Source: Prevotella sp. (GTDB lineage Bacteria > Bacteroidota > Bacteroidia > Bacteroidales > Dysgonomonadaceae). From it: 5,358 nucleotides of DNA. The position numbers were made by a program, and so were the translations under genes. The stretch is taken from the NCBI GenBank assembly GCA_031263965.1, contig JAISES010000476.1, positions 1 to 5,358 of the forward strand, read 5' to 3'. The notes beneath the pieces were generated by a model, which had not been told where the DNA came from, ran no database searches, and worked only from the letters and a program-made list of their open reading frames with translations. How positions within the stretch are numbered: the first letter of the stretch is position 1; every line of letters starts with the position of its first letter. This document shows positions 1 to 4,977 of this stretch, piece by piece.

Positions 1-102
1 TGTAAATTAAAAAAGGTTTACCTACCCTTAGTTGAATTGAATGTGGATAAGTTTATCAAAACTTACCCACATTCCATCAACCTAAGCTTTTTCTAATTTA
101 CA
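1..102. repeat. Long imperfect inverted repeat (hairpin or MITE-like)
   Basis: The two arms are about 1-54 and 59-102, with loop ATCA at 55-58. The outer 9 bases match exactly (TGTAAATTA at 1-9, TAATTTACA at 94-102). The inner 15 bases (40-54 against 59-73) match at 14 of 15 positions. Between them, CTTAG and TTGA blocks pair, and about 10 bases of the left arm (near 16-25) loop out. There is no coding capacity. The element is a long cruciform-capable palindrome, perhaps a miniature mobile element or an intergenic repeat. It begins exactly at the first base of the window, so more may lie outside. Confidence 0.7.
42..71. promoter_or_regulatory. Two DnaA-box-like 9-mers in opposite orientation
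   Basis: TGTGGATAA at 42-50 is the exact reverse complement of the consensus DnaA box TTATCCACA. TTACCCACA at 63-71 differs from the consensus at one position. They occupy mirrored places in the two arms of the 1-102 hairpin, so their pairing follows partly from the palindrome. No further boxes and no dnaA, dnaN, gidA or parAB gene are visible, so an origin is not claimed. A titration or regulatory site, or chance, is equally possible. Confidence 0.35.
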
Positions 103-179
103 CAGCGGATCTGACGGAACCTAATGTATACGTTTTTGTTAAAATCTCTACGTACTTTATGCGTTCCGCTGTCTTTTTT
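102..179 (+). terminator. Stem with T tract, possible terminator or small RNA end
   Basis: ACAGCGGA (102-109) is the exact reverse complement of TCCGCTGT (165-172), and six Ts follow at 174-179. The enclosed loop is long (55 nt), which is unusual for a plain intrinsic terminator. It would suit a small structured RNA whose closing stem is followed by a terminator, or a terminator for a gene to the left. No RNA family was recognised. Confidence 0.35.
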
Positions 180-240
180 CTAGGGGGTTCATCAGCTCTT
201 TCGCGAATCTCAGGTTAACAAATACGGTTTCCACACTTTC

Positions 241-284
241 GCAAAACGAACGAACTCGCCTCTTATGGGCTTCGTTCGTTTCGC
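241..284. repeat. 14-bp inverted repeat
   Basis: The left arm at 241-254 and the right arm at 271-284 match at 13 of 14 positions. The core AAACGAACGAA / TTCGTTCGTTT is perfect over 11 bp and the loop is 16 nt. No T tract follows, so it does not look like a standard intrinsic terminator. The role is unknown. Confidence 0.6.
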
Positions 285-323
285 TTCCTATTGTACCACA
301 TTTGTCAGATTAATTCTTGTCTA

Positions 324-400
324 TTGCAACTAATTGTTGTGATTGTGAGCGGAAATATAGTGTAAAAACCAAAGGTTTTTGCATATATTCCGCGTTGCAA
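324..400. repeat. Nested inverted repeat (outer 7 bp, inner about 20 bp)
   Basis: The outer stem is TTGCAAC (324-330) with GTTGCAA (394-400). The inner stem is 349-370 with 374-393, closed by a 3-base loop (AAA, 371-373). GCGGAA/TTCCGC and AAAAACC/GGTTTTT pair exactly, with a two-base bulge region between them. Short frames on both strands run through it, but the structure explains the sequence better than a protein does. It could be a structured RNA element or a repeat relic. Confidence 0.55.
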
Positions 401-571
401 AAATATAGTTGACTCCCAACCTCTCCACAATCAGGTTCCTGCTTCGTCGATCCGGTGCTCGAATGATTCCCAGACACGGTACCTCAACTTCCTTGTACAC
501 TGTGCTTCTGTGCTCCGTATCTCTTAGCAATAACTCTGATTCTGGTAGTTTGGAAAGAAGTCTAATGTTGC
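401..571. other. Intergenic stretch without a recognisable gene
   Basis: Open frames cross this segment on both strands (409-642 plus, 330-530 minus, 66-77 codons). None has a good ribosome binding site, a recognisable motif or a domain-like composition. The left flank (1-400) is made of inverted repeats and the right flank is a promoter. I see no tRNA fold here. It may contain remnants of a lost gene, but none can be named. Confidence 0.5.
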
Positions 572-600
572 TTGACTATTTTCTGTTCATGATGTATTAT
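572..600 (+). promoter_or_regulatory. Sigma70-type promoter for the leader and permease
   Basis: The -35 is TTGACT (572-577) and the -10 is TATTAT (595-600), separated by exactly 17 bases. Each hexamer matches the consensus at 5 of 6 positions. Transcription would start near 607, giving a leader of about 165 nt before the permease ATG at 772. It is the best promoter-like sequence in the left part of the window. Confidence 0.6.
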
Positions 601-641
601 ACGCCCGTATGGCTTTGTTTTGCATTTATGGAACTTACATA

Positions 642-716
642 ATGGTGGGAGTTAGCTGTTTGTTCGTTATTGCATTGCATTGCCGTTTATTTGAGTTCTA
701 TCGATACCGATACTGA
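642..716 (+). CDS. Putative aromatic-rich leader peptide (24 aa)
   Basis: An ATG at 642 with GGAA at 630-633 (8-base spacing) opens a 24-codon frame ending TGA at 714-716. The C-terminus reads LFEFYRYRY, so five of the last eight residues are Phe or Tyr. It lies between the 572-600 promoter and the aromatic amino acid permease at 772. Seen: bases 700-709, which cover the first Tyr-Arg-Tyr codons, can form a 10-bp helix (two G-U pairs) with 761-770, which holds the weak Shine-Dalgarno and the bases just before the permease ATG. Known: leader peptides rich in the regulatory amino acid control several amino acid operons by attenuation (for example pheL and trpL). Inferred: ribosome stalling on Tyr codons would free the permease start. 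The frame is open back to ATG 609, nearly at the predicted transcription start. The YRYRY run comes from a CGATAC direct repeat and may be chance. Confidence 0.4.
   Translation: MVGVSCLFVIALHCRLFEFYRYRY
669..683. repeat. Three tandem copies of ATTGC
   Basis: ATTGC is repeated three times without interruption inside the permease leader region. A short tandem repeat of this kind can vary in copy number by slippage. A change of one unit would shift the frame of the putative leader peptide at 642-716. Confidence 0.6.
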
Positions 717-771
717 TCTTGCTTTTTTAACTTTCAGCAATTTTGTTCAGTATTTTTTTGTGGTGTCGATT

Positions 772-1968
772 ATGGAAAGAAAACAATTAGGAGCTATATC
801 TTTACTAGCTGGAACGGCAATAGGATCGGGAATGATTTCTTTGCCTATCGTCCTAGCAAACTTCGGAATTATCGGGAGTTTGCTTTTAATGATTTTTTTT
901 TGCTGGGTAACGTATGTATCGGCAATGATCAGATGTGAACTCAACATAAATTCTCGATCTGATTTTAGCTTAAAGGATGTAGGGTTGCTTTTTGGCGGAC
1001 GCATATCTGCAAGTATTGGTGATATTTCTCTGAAAATCTTATCTTTTTCTCTACTTTCAGCATACATCTTTGGAGGAGCTTCAGTAATAAGGTCATTTTT
1101 ATGGCAAGAATGCCAGTTCATTTATGTTGCTACTGGATTTACAATTTTTATATTATTTATATTTATATTTCTATCAGATCTAGTAATTAAAATAAATAAA
1201 CATGCATTTATAATCTTATTTTCTATGATATTAATTGGAGTAATATGCTTAACCGCGAATTCAAATACGACCTCAATACCTGTTAATTTGGAAGGCATCC
1301 TTCACTTAAAATCGTGGAGCACTGTTCTTCCCGTTATATTTACTTCATTTGGATTTCAGGGTTCTTTGCATTCTTTAACGAAGTTTGTCGATAATGATAG
1401 GAAATTGATTAAAAGAGCGTGTTTATTTGGAAGCATAATTCCGGTTATCGTATACAGTCTGTGGGTCGTATGTGCTCTAACCATCATTTTCAACTCAGAT
1501 CCAATGGGCTTTAGTAAGATGCTTGAGGGGCCAATAGAAGTAACAGAATTAATACATATGTTAAGCTCAATAACGAAAATTGAATTCATTCAATATGCTG
1601 CATGGATAATTTCATTGCTGGCTATCTTAACTTCAATCATCGGAGTTGGCTTATCGCTGAACGAAGTTCTAAAGAAAGACCTAAAGAAAATCATCACAAA
1701 CGATAAATTTTGCCACTTAGCCTCAACTCTTGTTATGGTTATTCCCCCAGCAATAGTCGCTATTGCCGTTCCAAACGCATTTATAAAAATCTTAAACTTT
1801 GCAGGCATTATACTGGCAATAATAGCTATTATCCTTCCAGTCTTTCTGTTAAGAAATATGCAAATGCAAAAGAAATCCACCGCGTCCATTACTACCCTAA
1901 AACCGCTCTCGATTTTCATAATAGGAATAGTAATCATTGCTTTTGGGATATTGGATATTTTTGGATAG
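772..1968 (+). CDS. Aromatic amino acid permease, TyrP/Mtr-like (HAAAP family)
   Basis: This is an inner-membrane importer of the hydroxy/aromatic amino acid permease family (Trp_Tyr_perm), which takes up tyrosine or tryptophan by proton symport. Starting at ATG 772 it has 398 residues, close to the roughly 400 usual for TyrP, Mtr and TnaB. The frame is open further upstream, but that part is not membrane-like and no family member has it. Residues 14-25 (GTAIGSGMISLP) are the typical glycine-rich first helix. Residues 190-205 (TSFGFQGSLHSL region) match the family's SFGFH-type motif, followed by a charged loop and the IPVIVYSLW helix. About 11 membrane segments can be drawn, at roughly 6-27, 32-54, 84-106, 116-138, 143-163, 184-200, 215-240, 272-292, 314-334, 337-360 and 378-397. 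The ribosome site is weak (GGTG, 6 bases before ATG). No clear terminator follows. Tyrosine against tryptophan specificity cannot be read from the sequence. Confidence 0.9.
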   Translation: MERKQLGAISLLAGTAIGSGMISLPIVLANFGIIGSLLLMIFFCWVTYVSAMIRCELNINSRSDFSLKDVGLLFGGRISASIGDISLKILSFSLLSAYIFGGASVIRSFLWQECQFIYVATGFTIFILFIFIFLSDLVIKINKHAFIILFSMILIGVICLTANSNTTSIPVNLEGILHLKSWSTVLPVIFTSFGFQGSLHSLTKFVDNDRKLIKRACLFGSIIPVIVYSLWVVCALTIIFNSDPMGFSKMLEGPIEVTELIHMLSSITKIEFIQYAAWIISLLAILTSIIGVGLSLNEVLKKDLKKIITNDKFCHLASTLVMVIPPAIVAIAVPNAFIKILNFAGIILAIIAIILPVFLLRNMQMQKKSTASITTLKPLSIFIIGIVIIAFGILDIFG

Positions 1969-2050
1969 CCCAAAATGAAGGAATTAATAGACGTGCTGCG
2001 GAATCGATGAGCTTGTAGTTTGTTTTTCGAGCAGTGCCCCAATTTCATTG

Positions 2051-2056
2051 TATAAT
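2051..2056 (+). promoter_or_regulatory. Isolated TATAAT, possible -10 box
   Basis: A perfect TATAAT lies 137 bases before the next gene, but no good -35 is found at the right distance (only TCGAGC-like sequence near 2027-2032). A 6-bp inverted repeat, TAAAGT/ACTTTA, follows in the leader. A second, closer promoter candidate exists at 2129-2158. Confidence 0.25.
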
Positions 2057-2128
2057 TTATCGAAAAATGATAATACTAAAGTACATCTAGGAACTTTACA
2101 TTCTGTATTCCATTTTAAATTACGATTA

Positions 2129-2158
2129 TTAACTCAAAATTAACTAATTGAGTACAAT
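2129..2158 (+). promoter_or_regulatory. Promoter candidate with a dyad between -35 and -10
   Basis: TTAACT (2129-2134) and TACAAT (2153-2158) are 18 bases apart and resemble sigma70 boxes (4 of 6 and 5 of 6). ACTCAA (2132-2137) and TTGAGT (2148-2153) form a perfect 6-bp dyad that overlaps both boxes, a layout typical of a repressor operator. Predicted transcription begins near 2165, about 28 bases before the GTG start at 2193. Confidence 0.4.
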
Positions 2159-2170
2159 ATAGTAATAGTA

Positions 2171-2196
2171 GGTAAATGATAAAGTTACCGCAGTGA
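2171..2196 (+). promoter_or_regulatory. Start-proximal hairpin and six-codon mini-ORF
   Basis: GGTAA (2171-2175) pairs with TTACC (2185-2189), ending three bases before the GTG start at 2193. Within the loop, ATG 2176 opens a six-codon frame (MIKLPQ) whose TGA at 2194-2196 overlaps the GTG as GTGA. That overlap is the arrangement seen in translational coupling. It could compensate for the absent Shine-Dalgarno of the large gene, but so short a frame can arise by chance. Confidence 0.25.
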
Positions 2197-3509
2197 AATA
2201 CTTATGGATAAAATCAATATTAATAGTGACTGTTTTATGTGGGGATATCTGGGCTTATCCGGTTAATTTTAATGTACAAGCGTTTAACGCACTAAAACTG
2301 GCATTACTCAAAAGCACGAACCAAGCCGCTACAGCAGAACAGGCCACTCAAACCCCATTTTATGTGGTCGTAGTGACTCGAAAAGCAACGACTCAGCTTG
2401 ATAGGGCAATTGTGAGCCAAATCAGAGAGATTCTTAGTGCATTGATTAACGGAGCCACACCTCCAACAACCCGACTCTCGGCCCAAAGCATCCAAAGCAC
2501 CGAAGGTACAGTTCCCACGAAAATCAAAAATAGCTTAGGAATCGTGGTATTTAACGAGTACTTTTTTTCAGGCAAATCCCCTATGGATATCACGCAGGAG
2601 GCAGACATAGGAACATCTTTCTCAGTAATAAGACCTGGATTTATATTCGCAATCAATTCCTTAAGCTGTTCGCAAGGGGATTTTCTAAACGGAGAAGAGG
2701 TGCCAGTTCCCATTGACTCCATACATCATATTACTCCATCCGATCTTAAAGGAATATCCGATCAAGAAACTCATAAAAACTATTTGATGGGTTGCGGATA
2801 CGATGTACCGTCTTCCCAAGCACCTTTACAGTCTCTAGTAGACATCACACAAGCATTGAACACAAATTTAGCAATGAGAACCCCAGCAATCAGGCCGGAA
2901 ACTATAACCAATCGGACAATTTTTTGGCATGATACAGGCCCAGCAGCACAATACTGCAAGAATACGTATCAAGAGGACTGCGACGTCCTTATTCAACAAG
3001 GATTTAACTATGTTTTGGGAAATCCGACAAAAACGATAGAACCTCTGAGCCTCCTTGGAAGAGAAACTCTGAGCCCACTTGGTAATGAAATAAGTAAAAA
3101 CTTTGAGGTGCAAATATGTGCAGACCATCAACACGCCTTAGGAGTAAGCGAAACAGGCAAAAATTTCCAAATATTGCAATCAAACTATTGCATTTCTGCG
3201 CCACAAGCCATCTGGGCAAACACAGCTCAAGGGAAACGTAAAGAGTATCACAAAAGATATAAAAAAATTTACTTCAGCAGTGCAAACAAGAGAGAAAACA
3301 TAAACAAGATGCTCCCTGGCGCATACTTTATCCACGCGTCCGGGGGAACGATAGTTGATAGCAACCTTAGGAAAAACATGTACCAACGCGTAACAATCGC
3401 GCAGGGAGCAATGCACCTCACTTATCACCATCCGACCCGAGTTGACTACCGTGTTCAGTTTGCGTTAGGTGGTGAACAGCTCAGTATCGAGATCTACAAA
3501 ATACGGTAA
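2193..3509 (+). CDS. Secreted 438-aa protein, possibly a divergent nitrilase-like hydrolase
   Basis: The GTG start is supported by an immediate Sec signal peptide: MKYLWIK, a hydrophobic core, then likely cleavage after IWA (residue 21). There is no in-frame ATG nearby. The mature chain has six cysteines (159, 201, 255, 263, 309, 333), an even number that would suit disulfides outside the cytoplasm. I do not recognise a close family. Several segments resemble the carbon-nitrogen hydrolase (nitrilase) order: strand YVVVVTR (57-63), IVVFNEYFFSG (117-127; Glu122 as candidate general base), TNRTIFWHDTG (239-249), then Lys256 or Lys280, and EVQICADH (305-312; Cys309 as candidate nucleophile). A GGTIVDSN segment follows at 384-391. 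The Glu-to-Lys distance is longer than usual in that family, so an insertion would be needed. Export would make it comparable with secreted amidohydrolases such as vanins. The family call is inference; signal peptide and coding status are firm. Confidence 0.85.
   Translation: MKYLWIKSILIVTVLCGDIWAYPVNFNVQAFNALKLALLKSTNQAATAEQATQTPFYVVVVTRKATTQLDRAIVSQIREILSALINGATPPTTRLSAQSIQSTEGTVPTKIKNSLGIVVFNEYFFSGKSPMDITQEADIGTSFSVIRPGFIFAINSLSCSQGDFLNGEEVPVPIDSIHHITPSDLKGISDQETHKNYLMGCGYDVPSSQAPLQSLVDITQALNTNLAMRTPAIRPETITNRTIFWHDTGPAAQYCKNTYQEDCDVLIQQGFNYVLGNPTKTIEPLSLLGRETLSPLGNEISKNFEVQICADHQHALGVSETGKNFQILQSNYCISAPQAIWANTAQGKRKEYHKRYKKIYFSSANKRENINKMLPGAYFIHASGGTIVDSNLRKNMYQRVTIAQGAMHLTYHHPTRVDYRVQFALGGEQLSIEIYKIR
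3039..3086 (+). repeat. Tandem duplication of 8 codons inside the 438-aa gene
   Basis: Residues 283-290 (EPLSLLGR) and 291-298 (ETLSPLGN) are adjacent 24-base units. CTCTGAGC recurs exactly, followed by a CTTGG match. It lies just before the candidate Cys309 motif and looks like a small internal duplication that stayed in frame. Confidence 0.5.
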
Positions 3510-3541
3510 AGCATCTCACTGGACTATGGTGGACAATCCAA

Positions 3542-3575
3542 TAAGAGTATGATCACGCACAGCACACCACTCTTA
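3542..3575. repeat. 7-bp inverted repeat after the 438-aa gene
   Basis: TAAGAGT (3542-3548) and ACTCTTA (3569-3575) pair perfectly around a 20-base loop, 32 bases after the stop. No T run follows, so it is at best a weak transcript-end structure. Confidence 0.3.
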
Positions 3576-3624
3576 AAACACCACTAAGGCGGTTTACGAC
3601 AGAAATTTCTCTTATCAGCAACCT

Positions 3625-3645
3625 CATCACTGGGATTGATGTTTT
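3625..3645 (+). terminator. Weak intrinsic terminator candidate
   Basis: CATCA (3625-3629) pairs with TGATG (3637-3641) around a 7-base loop, directly followed by TTTT (and ATT). The stem is only 5 bp. It sits between the two convergent genes, where a plus-strand terminator for the 438-aa gene would be expected. Confidence 0.3.
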
Positions 3646-3684
3646 ATTGCGTATTGTCTCATGTGCACTGTACAAACCTTTCCA

Positions 3685-4311
3685 TCACGACACCTGGCAC
3701 TTTGCAAACCGGGACCGGGAATGGGAAGAGCCCTTCGCTTCCAAATTTCGTTTAAGACATTGAACGTTCCATTGAGAATAATAAAATGGATAACAGGCAA
3801 CCACATCTAACACCATTGCCATTGCTTTATCTTCAATAAAAAGCGCATAATGAGCAGAAGGTAATTGGTTCTCAATTTCAGGAGGAAATAGACCATGATT
3901 ATGACTCGTAGTTAACGGCACCGATACAACGACTGCAGTTACAACAGCATTCCCGGAAAATTGCAACTCTACATCATTGTGGAGCTCGAGCTGGTGACAC
4001 AATTTTTGTCCAGCAACATTTAACACACAGCTTGGCCGGATACATAGACCAGGTACAGGGATATAAGAAAATTCTAGCAAGAGTGACTCACCAGGAGGAA
4101 TAGTGGGATTAAATTCTCTATCTTTCGGTACATCGACCCGTCTAATGGCTCCACCATCCTCCATACATATTTCCGAGACTCCCATCGTTCCATTATTGAA
4201 CGATTCAATTGCTACAGGGTTTTCGGAAAGATTGGCGAGACAAAATATTTCACCAGAGCACGCGCTACAAACGGTACTCACCGCCAACATCCAACAAAAC
4301 ATCCTCTTCAT
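3685..4311 (-). CDS. Hypothetical exported Cys-rich protein (208 aa)
   Basis: I do not recognise this family. From the ATG at 4311 the protein has 208 residues. The frame continues to a GTG at 4320 and a TTG at 4335, but MKRMFCWMLA gives a normal signal-peptide start. A hydrophobic stretch to about residue 17 is followed by a likely cleavage near SACSG (16-20). The mature part has eight cysteines (24, 49, 90, 95, 105, 173, 185, 205), suggesting disulfide bonds outside the cytoplasm. The central part (about 70-132) is rich in beta-type segments (SLLLEFSYIPV, CVLNVAG, VELQFSG, AVVTAVVVSVPL) and could be an Ig-like or other beta-sandwich fold. The C-terminus (187-205) is basic and Ser-rich. CSAC at residues 15-18 is not a good lipobox, so a lipoprotein is unlikely. 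The gene faces the 438-aa secreted protein tail-to-tail and has its own promoter, so a shared role is not implied. Confidence 0.75.
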   Translation of the reverse strand: MKRMFCWMLAVSTVCSACSGEIFCLANLSENPVAIESFNNGTMGVSEICMEDGGAIRRVDVPKDREFNPTIPPGESLLLEFSYIPVPGLCIRPSCVLNVAGQKLCHQLELHNDVELQFSGNAVVTAVVVSVPLTTSHNHGLFPPEIENQLPSAHYALFIEDKAMAMVLDVVACYPFYYSQWNVQCLKRNLEAKGSSHSRSRFAKCQVS

Positions 4312-4336
4312 GGCTTTCACAACAAACAAAACCAAA

Positions 4337-4377
4337 TTAGTATTTATGCTAATACATGTTCATTTGAATTACAACAA
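4337..4377 (-). promoter_or_regulatory. Promoter with overlapping dyad for the 208-aa gene
   Basis: On the minus strand, TTGTTG (4377-4372) and TATTAG (4354-4349) are 17 bases apart. Transcription would begin near 4342, leaving about 30 bases to the ATG at 4311. A dyad at 4337-4352 (TTAGTAT, TT, ATGCTAA; one mismatch) covers the -10 edge and start point and could bind a regulator. Confidence 0.4.
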
Positions 4378-4438
4378 TTTTTGGCTCCTGAGTATTGTTA
4401 TATTGCTTCTAGATGGATACATTATTTGATAATTTTCT

Positions 4439-4467
4439 TTGAAAACTTCTTAATTCTCTGATAGAAT
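4439..4467 (+). promoter_or_regulatory. Sigma70-type promoter reading into the GC-rich repeats
   Basis: TTGAAA (4439-4444) and TAGAAT (4462-4467) are exactly 17 bases apart, each 5 of 6 to consensus. Transcription would begin near 4474, about 32 bases before the first start (TTG 4506) of the frame that spans the repeats. It is divergent from the minus-strand promoter at 4349-4377. Confidence 0.5.
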
Positions 4468-4505
4468 TTTTCTCTAGTCCTCCCACAAACTAAAAACTGC
4501 CATTT

Positions 4506-4889
4506 TTGGTGATTTTAGCAAGATCGAAAGGGCGCCGGAAAAGCAAAAACCATTGGGAACCACCGCCTTCAGGGATTATCCCCGATAATTATCGAAACGC
4601 GTCCAGGCGCAGCTTGGGGGCGCAGCGGATGGGATTGGCTCCCCGTTACTACTTGGTACACCGTCCTGCGGAATCACACCACCCTGGGGGGGCGCCTTCC
4701 CCCAGCTTACCACCCTCACTCCATTGGGAACCACCGCCTTCAGGGATTATCCCCGATAATTATCGAAACGCATCCAGGCGCAGCTTGGGAGCTGAGAGAG
4801 GGGGATTGGCTCCCCGTTACTACTTGGTGCGCCGTGCCTTCGGAATCACACCACCATGGGGCTATGGTGATGTGGGCTTGGGTATTTGA
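4506..4889 (+). CDS. Doubtful 127-aa frame spanning two in-frame repeats
   Basis: The frame opens at a TTG with no Shine-Dalgarno and ends at TGA 4887-4889. It holds two copies of a peptide unit (residues 16-53 and 73-110), each beginning HWEPPPSGIIPDNYRNASRR and continuing SLGA-x-R-x-GLAPRYYLV. The period is 171 bases, exactly 57 codons. Between copies, eight codons differ up to the shared VxR and five of these are synonymous (including CGG/AGA for Arg), which favours a history of protein-level selection. After YYLV a one-base indel puts the copies in different frames, so PAESHHPGG in the first faces FGITPPWG in the second. I know no protein family with this unit. It could be a translated mobile repeat comparable in size to the Rickettsia palindromic elements, or a non-coding repeat with an open frame by chance. 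Confidence 0.3.
   Translation: MVILARSKGRRKSKNHWEPPPSGIIPDNYRNASRRSLGAQRMGLAPRYYLVHRPAESHHPGGAPSPSLPPSLHWEPPPSGIIPDNYRNASRRSLGAERGGLAPRYYLVRRAFGITPPWGYGDVGLGI
4550..4690. repeat. GC-rich repeat, copy 1 (141 bp)
   Basis: This is about 90% identical to 4721-4861 by eye. The first 51 bases (4550-4600) are identical to 4721-4771. Bases 4602-4618 and 4631-4657 are also identical to their partners, while a 12-base block (4619-4630) is strongly changed. It contains the palindrome CGATAATTATCG (4583-4594), an overlapping ATTATC-CCC-GATAAT hairpin (4575-4589) and an outer pair CGCCT/AGGCG (4564-4568, 4605-4609). The GC content (58-60% counted over 4561-4680) is far above the flanking spacer. Confidence 0.85.
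4684..4705. repeat. 7-bp GC-rich stem-loop between the repeat copies
   Basis: CTGGGGG (4684-4690) pairs perfectly with CCCCCAG (4699-4705) around GGCGCCTT. It starts at the end of repeat copy 1 and forms much of the spacer to copy 2. No T tract follows. Confidence 0.55.
4721..4861. repeat. GC-rich repeat, copy 2 (141 bp)
   Basis: This is the direct repeat of 4550-4690, in the same orientation and offset by 171 bases (172 near the end after a one-base indel). The palindrome CGATAATTATCG recurs at 4754-4765. GGGGA/TCCCC forms a 5-bp stem around TTGGC just after the variable block. Homology stops after the CCACC-x-TGGGG segment. Confidence 0.85.
4847..4874. repeat. 11-bp stem-loop at the end of repeat copy 2
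   Basis: Bases 4847-4857 and 4864-4874 pair at 10 of 11 positions. The inner CACCAT/ATGGTG is perfect and the loop is GGGGCT. Copy 1 has a different hairpin at the equivalent place, so a structure is kept while the sequence differs. Confidence 0.5.
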
Positions 4890-4941
4890 AACTTATGTTC
4901 AGGGGCCTGTGGCGATATGGGAAAGTGGCGAACCAAGCTTG

Positions 4942-4977
4942 CATAATCACTACGATTTCAGCATTTTTTGGATTATG
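4942..4977. repeat. 7-bp inverted repeat at the end of the OTU remnant
   Basis: CATAATC (4942-4948) and GATTATG (4971-4977) are perfect complements 22 bases apart, overlapping the minus-strand stop at 4973-4975. No minus-strand T run follows the stem, so a terminator role is weakly supported. Confidence 0.3.

Noticed and set aside
440..480. Possible tRNA T-arm (TCGAAT near 457)
   Set aside because: Flanking bases do not form the 5-bp T stem and no acceptor or anticodon stems could be drawn on either strand.
330..530. 66-codon minus-strand open frame
   Set aside because: It runs through the 324-400 hairpin, has no start support and resembles nothing I know.
409..642. 77-codon plus-strand open frame in the gene-free left region
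   Set aside because: It has no ribosome binding site, contains the promoter at 572-600, starts inside a repeat-rich area and its translation shows no recognisable motif.
670..771. Upstream extension of the permease to TTG 670
   Set aside because: The extra 34 residues are absent from the family and the frame overlaps the leader; ATG 772 gives the normal N-terminal helix and length.
1590..2048. 152-codon minus-strand open frame antisense to the permease
   Set aside because: It is a complement of conserved membrane-segment codons, with no promoter or independent evidence.
3601..3610. AGAAATTTCT perfect palindrome between the convergent genes
   Set aside because: It has no loop or T tract for a terminator; a short AT-rich palindrome is common by chance.
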